NCBI RefSeq assembly: GCF_039822625.1
Contig: NZ_JBDLLG010000009.1
Location: 62,001-126,000 of the forward strand
Origin: Marinimicrobium locisalis
Lineage (GTDB): Bacteria > Pseudomonadota > Gammaproteobacteria > Pseudomonadales > Cellvibrionaceae
Reading direction: 5' to 3'
DNA: 64,000 nucleotides
Both the position numbers and the translations under genes were made by a program. Positions 23,484 through 30,742 of this stretch are shown here, piece after piece; position 1 is the stretch's first letter, and each line of letters opens with the position of its first letter. The notes under the pieces are model-generated. The model had not been told where the DNA came from, searched no databases, and saw only the letters and a list, made by a program, of their open reading frames with translations.

Positions 23484-24991
23484 TGCATCTGATTGCTTTA
23501 CCGGTGCTGCTACCGCTGGTGACCGGGCTCTTGTTGTTGCTGCTGGCCGGCCGGAAAAACTTCGGCCTCAACCGCGCCATCAGTCTGGTCGGTGCCGGAC
23601 TGCTCGTACTGGTGGCTGCGCTGTTGTTCTACACCGCCAGCAGCGGTGTGATTCAAGTGTACGCCATGGGGGACTGGGCCCCACCGTTCGGCATTGTGCT
23701 GGTGCTTGACCGCCTGAGCGCGCTTATGGTCTTGGTCACCAGTGTGCTGGCGTTTTTTAGTATTTGGTACGCCGCCGGCACCATGGACCACCCCGCCTAT
23801 AACCTCAACGGCCTAATGCATTTGCTGCTATTGGGCATTAACGGGGCCTTTCTGACCGGGGACCTGTTCAACCTGTTTGTCTGCTTCGAGGTGCTGCTGC
23901 TCGCCTCTTACGCGCTGTTGATCCAGGGCGACGGGCCGGACCGGGCCAAAGCCGCCCTCCATTACGTGGTGCTGAACCTGGCCGGCTCGAGCCTGTTTCT
24001 GATTGCCGTGGCGACGCTTTACGGCATCACCGGCACTCTGAACATGGCGGATATGGCCGCCAAGGTAGCGCAATTGCCTGAGGATCGCGCCCCCATTGTG
24101 GGCACGGCCGCTTTGCTATTTCTTGTGGTGTTCGGCCTCAAGGCGGCCGTGGTGCCGCTGTATTTTTGGCTTCCCCGCGCCTACAGCGCCGCCAGTGCGC
24201 CCGTGGCTGCCATGTTCGCGATCATGACCAAAATCGGTGTATACGCCATTGCCCGCATGTATACCTTGATCTTTGGGGACCAAGCCGGGCACCTGGCCAA
24301 CCTGGTCCAGCCCTGGCTTTGGCCGCTGGCGCTGACTACGCTGACTCTGGGCTTTATCGGCGTATTGGCCAGCCGCACGTTGCGCATGCAGGTGTCTTAT
24401 CTGGTGATTATTTCCGTGGGCACTTTGCTGGCCGGGCTGGCCATCGATACCCAAGCCTCCCTGAGCGCCACTTTCTATTACCTTGCCCACTCCACCTGGG
24501 TGTGCGGAGCCTTGTATTTGATCGTGGACCTGATCCGCCACCAGCGCGAAGATGGCAGCGATGAGATCAAGAGCGGACCGGCCCTGCCGCAGGCCACCAC
24601 GCTTGGGCTGCTGTTTTTTGCGGGGGGGCTGAGCGTAGCCGGCATGCCCCCTCTGAGCGGCTTTATCGGCAAGTTATTGTTGCTAAAGGCGGCGGGGACC
24701 GGTTACGAAGCCATCTGGCTCTGGAGTCTGGTTCTTCTCAGCGGCCTCGCCGCCATCACCGCCTTGAGCCGCAGTGGCAGCACCTTTTTCTGGCGGACCT
24801 CCGGTGTGGCCACTACCGGCAAAGCTCAGGCCTGGCCCTTGGCGGCCACCATCGGCCTTCTGGCGACCACCCTGGCGCTGGCCCTCTGGGGCGAGCCCAT
24901 GATCGCCTACACCGACGCCCTGGCCGAGCAGCTGCTTAACCCAGAGCGCTACATTCAAAGCGTCTTGCGGCACACGACGGTAGGAGGGTAA
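23480..24991 (+). CDS. mrpD: Mrp antiporter subunit D
   Basis: A 503-residue NuoM/N-like antiporter subunit with about 14 helices. Signatures: FNLFVCFEVLLLASYALL with the conserved Glu, PLYFWLPRAYSAASAPVAAM, and an amphipathic helix after HSTWVCGALYLI. Together with subunit A it forms the ion path. It overlaps mrpC by 4 bp; mrpE follows after 3 bp. Confidence 0.94.
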   Translation: MMHLIALPVLLPLVTGLLLLLLAGRKNFGLNRAISLVGAGLLVLVAALLFYTASSGVIQVYAMGDWAPPFGIVLVLDRLSALMVLVTSVLAFFSIWYAAGTMDHPAYNLNGLMHLLLLGINGAFLTGDLFNLFVCFEVLLLASYALLIQGDGPDRAKAALHYVVLNLAGSSLFLIAVATLYGITGTLNMADMAAKVAQLPEDRAPIVGTAALLFLVVFGLKAAVVPLYFWLPRAYSAASAPVAAMFAIMTKIGVYAIARMYTLIFGDQAGHLANLVQPWLWPLALTTLTLGFIGVLASRTLRMQVSYLVIISVGTLLAGLAIDTQASLSATFYYLAHSTWVCGALYLIVDLIRHQREDGSDEIKSGPALPQATTLGLLFFAGGLSVAGMPPLSGFIGKLLLLKAAGTGYEAIWLWSLVLLSGLAAITALSRSGSTFFWRTSGVATTGKAQAWPLAATIGLLATTLALALWGEPMIAYTDALAEQLLNPERYIQSVLRHTTVGG

Positions 24992-24994
24992 ACC

Positions 24995-25522
24995 ATGAAC
25001 ACCACCACAACGCCCAGACGTCGCCGCCAGCTGTTGCCTCACCCGGTCCTGAGCCTCTTTATGTGGGGGCTCTGGTTGCTGCTGGCCAATAAAGTCAGCG
25101 GCGGCCACTTGGTTTTGGGGGCCTTGCTGGCCTGGTTTATCCCCTTTGTCACCCAGTCTTTCTGGCCCCAGGAAATGAGCCTTAGCCGGCGGCCCGGGAT
25201 AACGCTGAGGTTCGCCGTTATGGTTCTGGGGGACATTGTCATCGCCAACTGGGTGGTCGCCCGGCTGATTCTCGGTCGCCCGAAGAATCTTAAGCCGGCC
25301 TTCCTGAAGGTTCCCCTGGACCTGAAACAGGACTTTTCCATCACAGTGCTCGCCAGCACCATTTCACTCACACCGGGCACGGTATCGGCGGATTTGAGTC
25401 CGGACAGCCGGTACTTGCTGGTTCACACCCTGCACACCGAAGATGCCGCCGAAACGGTGGCCACGATCAAGCGGCGCTACGAAGCCCCTCTCAAGGAGAT
25501 TTTCGAATGCTCGAGACCGTAA
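24995..25522 (+). CDS. mrpE: Mrp antiporter subunit E
   Basis: A 175-residue MNHE-family protein: two or three N-terminal helices, then a cytoplasmic domain with the conserved ISLTPGTVSADLS motif. Needed for assembly of the Mrp complex. The start has GGAGG upstream (GGAGGGTAAACC). It overlaps mrpF by 16 bp. Confidence 0.93.
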   Translation: MNTTTTPRRRRQLLPHPVLSLFMWGLWLLLANKVSGGHLVLGALLAWFIPFVTQSFWPQEMSLSRRPGITLRFAVMVLGDIVIANWVVARLILGRPKNLKPAFLKVPLDLKQDFSITVLASTISLTPGTVSADLSPDSRYLLVHTLHTEDAAETVATIKRRYEAPLKEIFECSRP

Positions 25523-25776
25523 TTCAGCTCGCCATGCTGATGGTGAGCCTTGCGCTGGTGCTGAACCTCTGGCGACTGGTGCGCGGCCCGTCATTGCCCG
25601 ACCGCATTCTAGCGCTGGACACCATGTACATTAATTCCATCGCCCTGTTGGTGCTCTACGGCCTGTCACAAGCCTCAATGCTGTATTTTGAGGCCGCAGT
25701 GCTCATTGCGGTGATGGGCTTTGTGGGCACAGTGGCACTGTCAAAGTACCTGTTGCGCGGCGACATCATCGAATAG
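25507..25776 (+). CDS. mrpF: Mrp antiporter subunit F
   Basis: An 89-residue three-helix protein with the family signature VRGPSLPDRILALDT. It overlaps the end of mrpE by 16 bp, which implies translational coupling, and precedes mrpG by 9 bp. Confidence 0.92.
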   Translation: MLETVIQLAMLMVSLALVLNLWRLVRGPSLPDRILALDTMYINSIALLVLYGLSQASMLYFEAAVLIAVMGFVGTVALSKYLLRGDIIE

Positions 25777-25785
25777 GAGTAAACC

Positions 25786-26124
25786 GTGGAAGACACAAGC
25801 TGGTTGGAATGGCTCATTTGCCTACTGCTTCTCATTGGCGCGAGCTTCGCGCTGATTGGCTCTCTGGGGCTGGTGCGGCTGCCGGATTTCTTTATGCGCC
25901 TGCACGGCCCTACCAAGGCCACCACGCTGGGGGTCGGCAGCATCATTGTCGGCTCCATGCTTTTTTTCAGCACTCGTGGTGAGGGATTGAGCCTGCACGA
26001 GCTGCTGATCGCGCTATTTCTGTTCATCACCGCGCCGGTTAGTGCTCACATCGTGGGTAAGGCGGCCTTGCATGTGGGGCTGCCCTACCGAAAAGACACC
26101 CAACATTGGGAGCAGGACAGTTGA
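25786..26124 (+). CDS. mrpG: Mrp antiporter subunit G
   Basis: A 112-residue three-helix PhaG/MnhG protein (FALIGSLGLVRLPDFFMRLHGPTKATTLG, residues ~22-50; FITAPVSAHIVGKAAL). It closes the operon. Its stop codon overlaps the -35 box of the rpsT promoter. Confidence 0.92.
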   Translation: MEDTSWLEWLICLLLLIGASFALIGSLGLVRLPDFFMRLHGPTKATTLGVGSIIVGSMLFFSTRGEGLSLHELLIALFLFITAPVSAHIVGKAALHVGLPYRKDTQHWEQDS

Positions 26125-26148
26125 CATATGAGCGCAAATGGGCATAAT
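26121..26148 (+). promoter_or_regulatory. Sigma-70 promoter of rpsT
   Basis: TTGACA (26121-26126), 16-bp spacer, CATAAT (26143-26148). The -35 box is perfect and overlaps the mrpG stop codon. An ~70-nt leader precedes the GTG of rpsT. Confidence 0.7.
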
Positions 26149-26227
26149 GTCGCGTCCTTGATTCCGGCTTGTGTGAATGTTGCCGGACGAACGAATTTCA
26201 GTCTGATTACGTAACAGGAGCTCCACG

Positions 26228-26494
26228 GTGGCCAATACACCTCAATCCAAGAAGCGCGCTCGCCAGAACGAAAAGGCTCGCCAGCACAACGCCAGCCTGC
26301 GCTCCATGACGCGCACCTACATCAAGAACGTGGTCAAGGCCATTGATAACGGCGACCAGGAAGCGGCCAAAACCGCTTACGTTGCCGCCGTTCCAGTGAT
26401 TGACCGCATGGCCGACAAAGGCCTGCTGCACAAAAACAAGGCCGCTCGTCATAAGAGCCGCCTGAATGGCCGCATCAAGGCCATGGCGTCGTAA
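26228..26494 (+). CDS. rpsT: 30S ribosomal protein bS20
   Basis: An 88-residue, very basic helical protein (ANTPQSKKRARQNEKARQHN at the start, KAARHKSRLNGRIKAM at the end), the standard length for S20, which binds 16S rRNA early in 30S assembly. The start codon is GTG with AGGAG 8 nt upstream; use of a weak start fits S20, whose translation is autoregulated in E. coli (UUG start). It has its own promoter and terminator. Confidence 0.97.
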   Translation: MANTPQSKKRARQNEKARQHNASLRSMTRTYIKNVVKAIDNGDQEAAKTAYVAAVPVIDRMADKGLLHKNKAARHKSRLNGRIKAMAS

Positions 26495-26538
26495 GCGACG
26501 CCCGTGCCGCACTTCGAGGTCGGTTCTCCGGCCTCCAC

Positions 26539-26568
26539 AAAAAAACCGGCTTCGTGGCCGGTTTTTTT
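26539..26568 (+). terminator. Rho-independent terminator of rpsT
   Basis: Stem AAACCGGC / GCCGGTTT around a TTCGTG loop, followed by seven T residues, ~45 bp after the rpsT stop. Confidence 0.92.
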
Positions 26569-26684
26569 GTATCTGGCTGAAACGCCATTTCCTACCTTGT
26601 CTTTAAAATACCATCGAATTGACACATTTCTGCCAGAATCATCGTATACGGTGGCTGTGTTGAACCCGGTAAAGGAGACAAGCG

Positions 26685-26975
26685 ATGTTGCCCCGTGAAC
26701 ATTACCTCAAGCAGCCGTTTCAAGACCCGAAACACTTTCCCGCGGGCTTTGAACACGCCGGCCGACTCTCGAGCAGCCAGGCCCGGCTGATCCGCAAGCA
26801 CGGCGCGCTGATTACGGCCCTGGGCCGCGGTGAGGTATCCAACCCCACCGACGACGACCGCCACCTCTTAAAGGTCATCGCCCGCCAGGCCGCCCCAAAG
26901 AACCCCATCGAACAGGCCTGGCTTAAATACCTAACGCTTCGGGAAGAGAAGGTCGAGCTGCGCAAAAGCGCTTAA
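26685..26975 (+). CDS. maoP: MaoP / DUF413 family protein
   Basis: A 96-residue protein of the DUF413 family: FQDPKHFPAGFEHAGRLSSSQARLIRKHG and the end NPIEQAWLKYLTLRE (residues ~78-92) align by eye with E. coli MaoP/YifE (NRYFDNKHYPRGFSRHGDF; WSKYM). In E. coli MaoP with the maoS site organises the Ori macrodomain. GGAG lies 7 nt before the ATG. A TTGACA at 26619 with a poorly spaced TATACG at 26645 may be its promoter. It is shorter than E. coli MaoP (112) at the C-terminus. Whether the macrodomain role holds here is unknown. Confidence 0.8.
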   Translation: MLPREHYLKQPFQDPKHFPAGFEHAGRLSSSQARLIRKHGALITALGRGEVSNPTDDDRHLLKVIARQAAPKNPIEQAWLKYLTLREEKVELRKSA

Positions 26976-26994
26976 GAGGGCGCCTGTCGGGCGG

Positions 26995-28029
26995 CTACAG
27001 ATGGTCCGTGGACTGGCGCAGCGTGACCTCAAACCCCAAATCGCGCCGCGTCTGTTCCGGCTCAGTGCCCGACAGCGCCGCCACCACCATCTCCGCCGCC
27101 ATCACGCCCATCTCGTACCGCGGCACGGAGACACTGCTCAGAGAGGGGTTGGTAAAGGCGGAGACCTCAAAATCGTTAAATCCGCACAACCCCAGCTCCG
27201 AGGGCACGGAAATGCCCATTCGCTGACTTTCAAACAGGGCGCCGAGGGCCAGGTCGTCGTTGCAGCAAAAAACCCCATCGAGTACGTCCCCCGACTGCGC
27301 CATCAGCTTTCTGAACAACTCTCCCCCAAGCTCGATGGAAGAGGGCTGGTCAGTGGTCATCACAAAATTTTTCCAGAAGCGCCCGCGCTCCTCCAGCACC
27401 GCCTGAAAGCCCGCCATACGCTGCTTTACCCGTGTGTCCATTCGGGCGCCGATAAACCCAAGCTGGCCGTAGCCGGCCTCCAGCAACCGCTCCGCCACGG
27501 CCCGCCCCGCCTCATAGTGGGAGATCCCCACGTTCATATCCAACGGCTCCTCCAACAGGTCCATCATCTGCACGATAGGCACTTTTGCTTTCAGCAACAG
27601 ACGTTCACAGGCGCGGGTCTGCTCCCCACCGGTAAGGATCATGGCCTCGGGGGCCTGGCTGAGCAGTGTGCGCACCATGCGCTCCTCCTCCAGGGCCGAA
27701 TAGTGGCTATCCACCATCACCACTTTGTAGCCGGTGGTGCCGGCCACATCGTAGATGCCGCGTAGCACATCGGTGTACACCACGTTGGAGAGCGAGGGAA
27801 TCACCACGCCAATGACCCGCGAACGGGCGGATGCCAGGGAACTGGCAGACTGGTTGGGAATATATCCGAGCATATCGATTGTCTCCTGGACGGCCTGTCG
27901 CGTTGAAGGCGACACTTTATTAGGATGATTTATGACCCTGGAAACGGTGATTCCGCTCACGCCCGCCGCCCTGGCGACGTCGGCAAGCGTGACGTTGTCA
28001 TGGTATGTTTTGCGGGCTCGGGTAGTCAC
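26995..28029 (-). CDS. gntR: LacI-family transcriptional repressor of gluconate genes
   Basis: A 344-residue LacI/GalR-type repressor. N-terminal HTH (VTLADVARAAGVSGITVSRV with NHPNKVSPSTRQAV), then a periplasmic-binding-protein-like sensor domain with FCCNDDLALGALFE and the GFNDFEVSAF signature seen in gluconate regulators. I choose the GTG at 28029 because GGAG lies 7 nt upstream; an upstream start at 28065 lacks one. Divergent from gntK-gntP, with a GntR-box palindrome between, so it should repress them in the absence of gluconate. Confidence 0.9.
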   Translation of the reverse strand: MTTRARKTYHDNVTLADVARAAGVSGITVSRVINHPNKVSPSTRQAVQETIDMLGYIPNQSASSLASARSRVIGVVIPSLSNVVYTDVLRGIYDVAGTTGYKVVMVDSHYSALEEERMVRTLLSQAPEAMILTGGEQTRACERLLLKAKVPIVQMMDLLEEPLDMNVGISHYEAGRAVAERLLEAGYGQLGFIGARMDTRVKQRMAGFQAVLEERGRFWKNFVMTTDQPSSIELGGELFRKLMAQSGDVLDGVFCCNDDLALGALFESQRMGISVPSELGLCGFNDFEVSAFTNPSLSSVSVPRYEMGVMAAEMVVAALSGTEPEQTRRDLGFEVTLRQSTDHL

Positions 28030-28072
28030 CGTAATACTCCTTTCGAAAACCGTGGAGAATATCACAGCCTTG

Positions 28073-28088
28073 ATGTTTGCGCTAACAT
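28073..28088. promoter_or_regulatory. GntR-box operator
   Basis: ATGTTT-GCGC-TAACAT, a 16-bp near-perfect palindrome matching the E. coli GntR operator pattern ATGTTA-N4-TAACAT. It lies 44 bp upstream of gntR and ~130 bp upstream of gntK, so it can control both. Confidence 0.8.
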
Positions 28089-28142
28089 AATAAAGACGGT
28101 AGGCTTGCAGCTTTAACCTGTAAACTATGGTCGCATAAATCT

Positions 28143-28173
28143 CACCGCCACCGTTGCAACGGTCCTGGCGGTG
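28143..28173 (+). promoter_or_regulatory. Stem-loop in the gntK leader
   Basis: An 8-bp perfect stem CACCGCCA / TGGCGGTG encloses a second palindrome CCGTTGCAACGG. It lies 44 bp before the gntK start. No U-tract follows, so it is not a standard terminator; a role in mRNA stability or regulation is possible. Confidence 0.45.
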
Positions 28174-28216
28174 ACTCTTATGTCCCTAGCCCTCGTGTCG
28201 CACAGGAGCACAGTCC

Positions 28217-28735
28217 GTGTCCAAGCTGTTTATTTTGATGGGCGTTTCCGGCGCCGGCAAGTCCACGGTGGCGGCCGCCTTGGCCGAACATTTTGGGTAC
28301 CGGTACCTGGACGCCGATAACTTCCATAGCGATTCGGCCAAAGCCCATATGGCGGCCGGCCACCCACTGACCGACGAAATGCGGGTACCCTGGATCGAGC
28401 GCCTGTGCGCCCATTTAAAAGAGCGCGCCGCCCGGGGGGAAGACTGCGTGCTCGCCTTTTCCGGGTTAAAGCGACGCCACCGGGAGCCGCTGCGCCATTG
28501 CAATATGGACACCCACTTCCTCTTCCTCGACGGCGATGCCGACACCATTGCCCAACGCATGAGTAGCCGGGAGGGCCACTTTATGCCCCCCTCCCTGCTC
28601 GAAAGCCAGCTCAGCGCCCTGGAGCGTCCTAGTGCCGATGAACCGGACATAGTCCCCATCGACATCCAGCCCCCGGTCAGCCAAGTGCTGGAGCGAGTTT
28701 ACCGGGCGGTCGGGGCCATTGAGGAGGCCCATTAG
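28217..28735 (+). CDS. gntK: Gluconokinase
   Basis: A 172-residue P-loop kinase that makes 6-phosphogluconate from gluconate. Walker A GVSGAGKS (residues 9-16), then DADNFHS, AGHPLTDEMRVPW and FSGLKRRHRE, all diagnostic for gluconokinase. GTG start with AGGAG 8 nt upstream. It is 68 bp upstream of the gluconate permease gene. Confidence 0.96.
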   Translation: MSKLFILMGVSGAGKSTVAAALAEHFGYRYLDADNFHSDSAKAHMAAGHPLTDEMRVPWIERLCAHLKERAARGEDCVLAFSGLKRRHREPLRHCNMDTHFLFLDGDADTIAQRMSSREGHFMPPSLLESQLSALERPSADEPDIVPIDIQPPVSQVLERVYRAVGAIEEAH

Positions 28736-28803
28736 CTCACGGGGCTGACGCTGTAAACCTACACCCGTCTCGGCAACCCCGCAACGCCAGGAGATAATAA
28801 AAA

Positions 28804-30147
28804 ATGTCCGCCCCCTACTTGCTCTCCGTTACCGTGGTCAGCATCGCGGTGCTGTTGTTTCTCATTATGGCGCTGCGCTTGCAGGCGTTCATTGCCTTGC
28901 TGCTGGTCAGCATGGGCGTGGCCATCGCCGCGGGCGTTCCGCTGCCGGAGGTGGCGAGCGTTATTCAGGAGGGCATGGGCGGCACGCTGGGCTATATCGC
29001 CATCGTTATCGGCCTGGGCACCATGATCGGGGAGATCCTCCAGGTCTCCGGCGGTGCCCGGCAAATCGCCCACACCCTGACCCGAAAAGCCGGCTCGGAG
29101 CGGGCCCCCTGGGCACTGATGACACTGGGGTTGATCGTCGCCATTCCGGTATTCTTTGAAGTGGCCCTGATTCTGTTTATTCCCCTGGTCTACAGTCTGG
29201 CCAAACGGACCGGGAAGTCGCTCCTGTTCTACGGCTTGCCGCTGGTCGCCGGCATTGCCGTTGCCCATTCGTTCATTCCTCCCACGCCGGGTCCGGTAGC
29301 AGTCGCCTCCCTCCTGGGCGCCGACCTCGGCTGGGTGATCCTGGTGGGCCTGATCGCCGGCATACCCGCCGCTATCCTGGGCGGTATCGTCTTCGGCCGC
29401 TATGTCGGCAACCGCATTCACACCGTGATGCCCGAAACGGCGCAGGCGAAAGAAGACGCCGAGAGCGACCGCCCCCTGCCCGGCTTCGCCCTGGTCATCA
29501 GCATCATCTTGGTGCCCCTGGTAATGATACTTCTCAACACCGCCACCAAAACCTGGCTCCCGGAGGGCCACGGCATCGCCCAGTTGATGGCCTTCATCGG
29601 CCACCCCTTCACCGCCCTGCTGGTGGCGTGCTTGCTCTCTTTCTACTTCCTCGGCACCCGCCAGGGCTTCAGCCGGGAGGAAATCCAGCGGGTGGCCACC
29701 CGCTCGATGGAGCCGGTGGGGATGATCATCCTGCTCACCGGCGCCGGCGGTGTCTTCGGCAAAGTGCTGATCACCGCTGGGGTGGGGGACGCCTTGGTCA
29801 ATGCCATGACCGCCTCCAACCTGCCGGTGGTGCTGTTTGCCTTCCTGGTGGCCACGGTCATCCGCGTCTCTCAGGGGTCCGCCACCGTGGCCATGGTGAC
29901 CAGCGCGGGCTTGGTCGCCCCACTCGTGGAGGCGGGCAGCCATTCGGACGGGGTGGTGGCGTGCATCACCATCGCCATCGCCTGCGGCGCGACGGTTCTG
30001 TCTCACGTGAACGATTCGGGCTTCTGGCTGGTCAAGCAGTTTATGGGCCTGACCGAACGCCAAACTCTGGCTTCCTGGACGGTTTTGGAGACTATCCTGG
30101 GTGTGGTTGGGCTGGTTGTCGTGATGTTGTTGAGTACTGTGCTGTAG
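28804..30147 (+). CDS. gntP: Gluconate:H+ symporter (GntP family)
   Basis: A 447-residue permease with about 12 helices, matching GntP/GntT: the VIGLGTMIGEILQVSGGARQ stretch, SFIPPTPGPVAVASLLGADLG and RVSQGSATVAMVTSAGL are family signatures. It imports gluconate for GntK; 6-phosphogluconate would enter the Entner-Doudoroff or pentose phosphate routes. GntP, GntT and GntU cannot be told apart by eye. Confidence 0.93.
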   Translation: MSAPYLLSVTVVSIAVLLFLIMALRLQAFIALLLVSMGVAIAAGVPLPEVASVIQEGMGGTLGYIAIVIGLGTMIGEILQVSGGARQIAHTLTRKAGSERAPWALMTLGLIVAIPVFFEVALILFIPLVYSLAKRTGKSLLFYGLPLVAGIAVAHSFIPPTPGPVAVASLLGADLGWVILVGLIAGIPAAILGGIVFGRYVGNRIHTVMPETAQAKEDAESDRPLPGFALVISIILVPLVMILLNTATKTWLPEGHGIAQLMAFIGHPFTALLVACLLSFYFLGTRQGFSREEIQRVATRSMEPVGMIILLTGAGGVFGKVLITAGVGDALVNAMTASNLPVVLFAFLVATVIRVSQGSATVAMVTSAGLVAPLVEAGSHSDGVVACITIAIACGATVLSHVNDSGFWLVKQFMGLTERQTLASWTVLETILGVVGLVVVMLLSTVL

Positions 30148-30180
30148 CTTCGAACAGTGTTTGGGGAGGGGCGTAGGGTA

Positions 30181-30260
30181 GACCGGTTGGAAACCCGCCG
30201 TGAACCCATCCCTGGGGGCTTCTCATCGGCGTCCATGCCTCAGAGAGTCTACAACCGGTC
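30181..30260. repeat. Intergenic inverted repeat, family B (copy 1)
   Basis: Arms GACCGGTTG (30181-30189) and CAACCGGTC (30252-30260) flank a core (30192-30239) that, read on the minus strand, contains CCAGGGATGGGTTCACGGCG preceded by GGCATGGACGCCGATGAGAA. The same core occurs at 30.57-30.62 kb and 43.59-43.62 kb. Confidence 0.75.
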
Positions 30261-30349
30261 CATCCTGCGCCCAGTCACGCCCTCTGCCACTAGGGGAGCG
30301 CGCGGTGAGAGCGAAATACACCGCCTTGTAGCTGGTAGGTTATTAGTAC

Positions 30350-30462
30350 GTAGGGTTGGTAAGCGCAGCGCCACCTACCAAATTACTGTTCCGTAAACAC
30401 GGCCGGGCTTAGGGTTTGGCTCCCATTCAAATGGTAGGTGGCGCTGCGCTTACCTACCCTAC
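30350..30462. repeat. Intergenic inverted repeat pair, family A
   Basis: A 31-bp unit (30350-30380) and its inverted copy (30432-30462) match at 30 of 31 positions. The core is GTAAGCGCAGCGCCACCTAC. The arrangement resembles paired REP/BIME elements. It lies ~50 bp upstream of the third repeat and ~280 bp before the phosphorylase gene. Confidence 0.8.
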
Positions 30463-30488
30463 CCAGGGGAACAGCTTGGCACTGAGGA

Positions 30489-30642
30489 CCTCGACGGTGT
30501 ATACCTGTCGGGGACTCTCTGACGCCTACAGGGATGTAGGTGCTAGGGCGACGCAGGAAGCCAAAGCCGCGGCATGGATGCCGATGAGAAGCCTCCATGG
30601 ATGGATTTACGGCGGGTCCCCGAGAGGTATACACCTCCGAGG
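30489..30642. repeat. Intergenic inverted repeat, family B (copy 2)
   Basis: Arms 30489-30515 and 30616-30642 match at 24 of 27 positions and both contain GTGTATACCT or its complement. The spacer holds GGCATGGATGCCGATGAGAA and a variant of the shared core (30571-30616), in inverted orientation relative to copy 1. Confidence 0.75.
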
Positions 30643-30742
30643 CCCGGAACCAGCTAAAGGCACCCCAACTGACCGGTATAAATCTTGCAGCTGCTAAAGT
30701 AGTAAAAGACAGAGTGTACCCATACCGAAGAGAGCCCTGACT

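Noticed and set aside
26569..26684. maoS-like site upstream of maoP
   Set aside because: I could not identify a convincing match to the E. coli maoS sequence by eye.
30157..30697. Several open frames between gntP and the phosphorylase
   Set aside because: All lie in inverted repeats of families A and B and lack ribosome binding sites.
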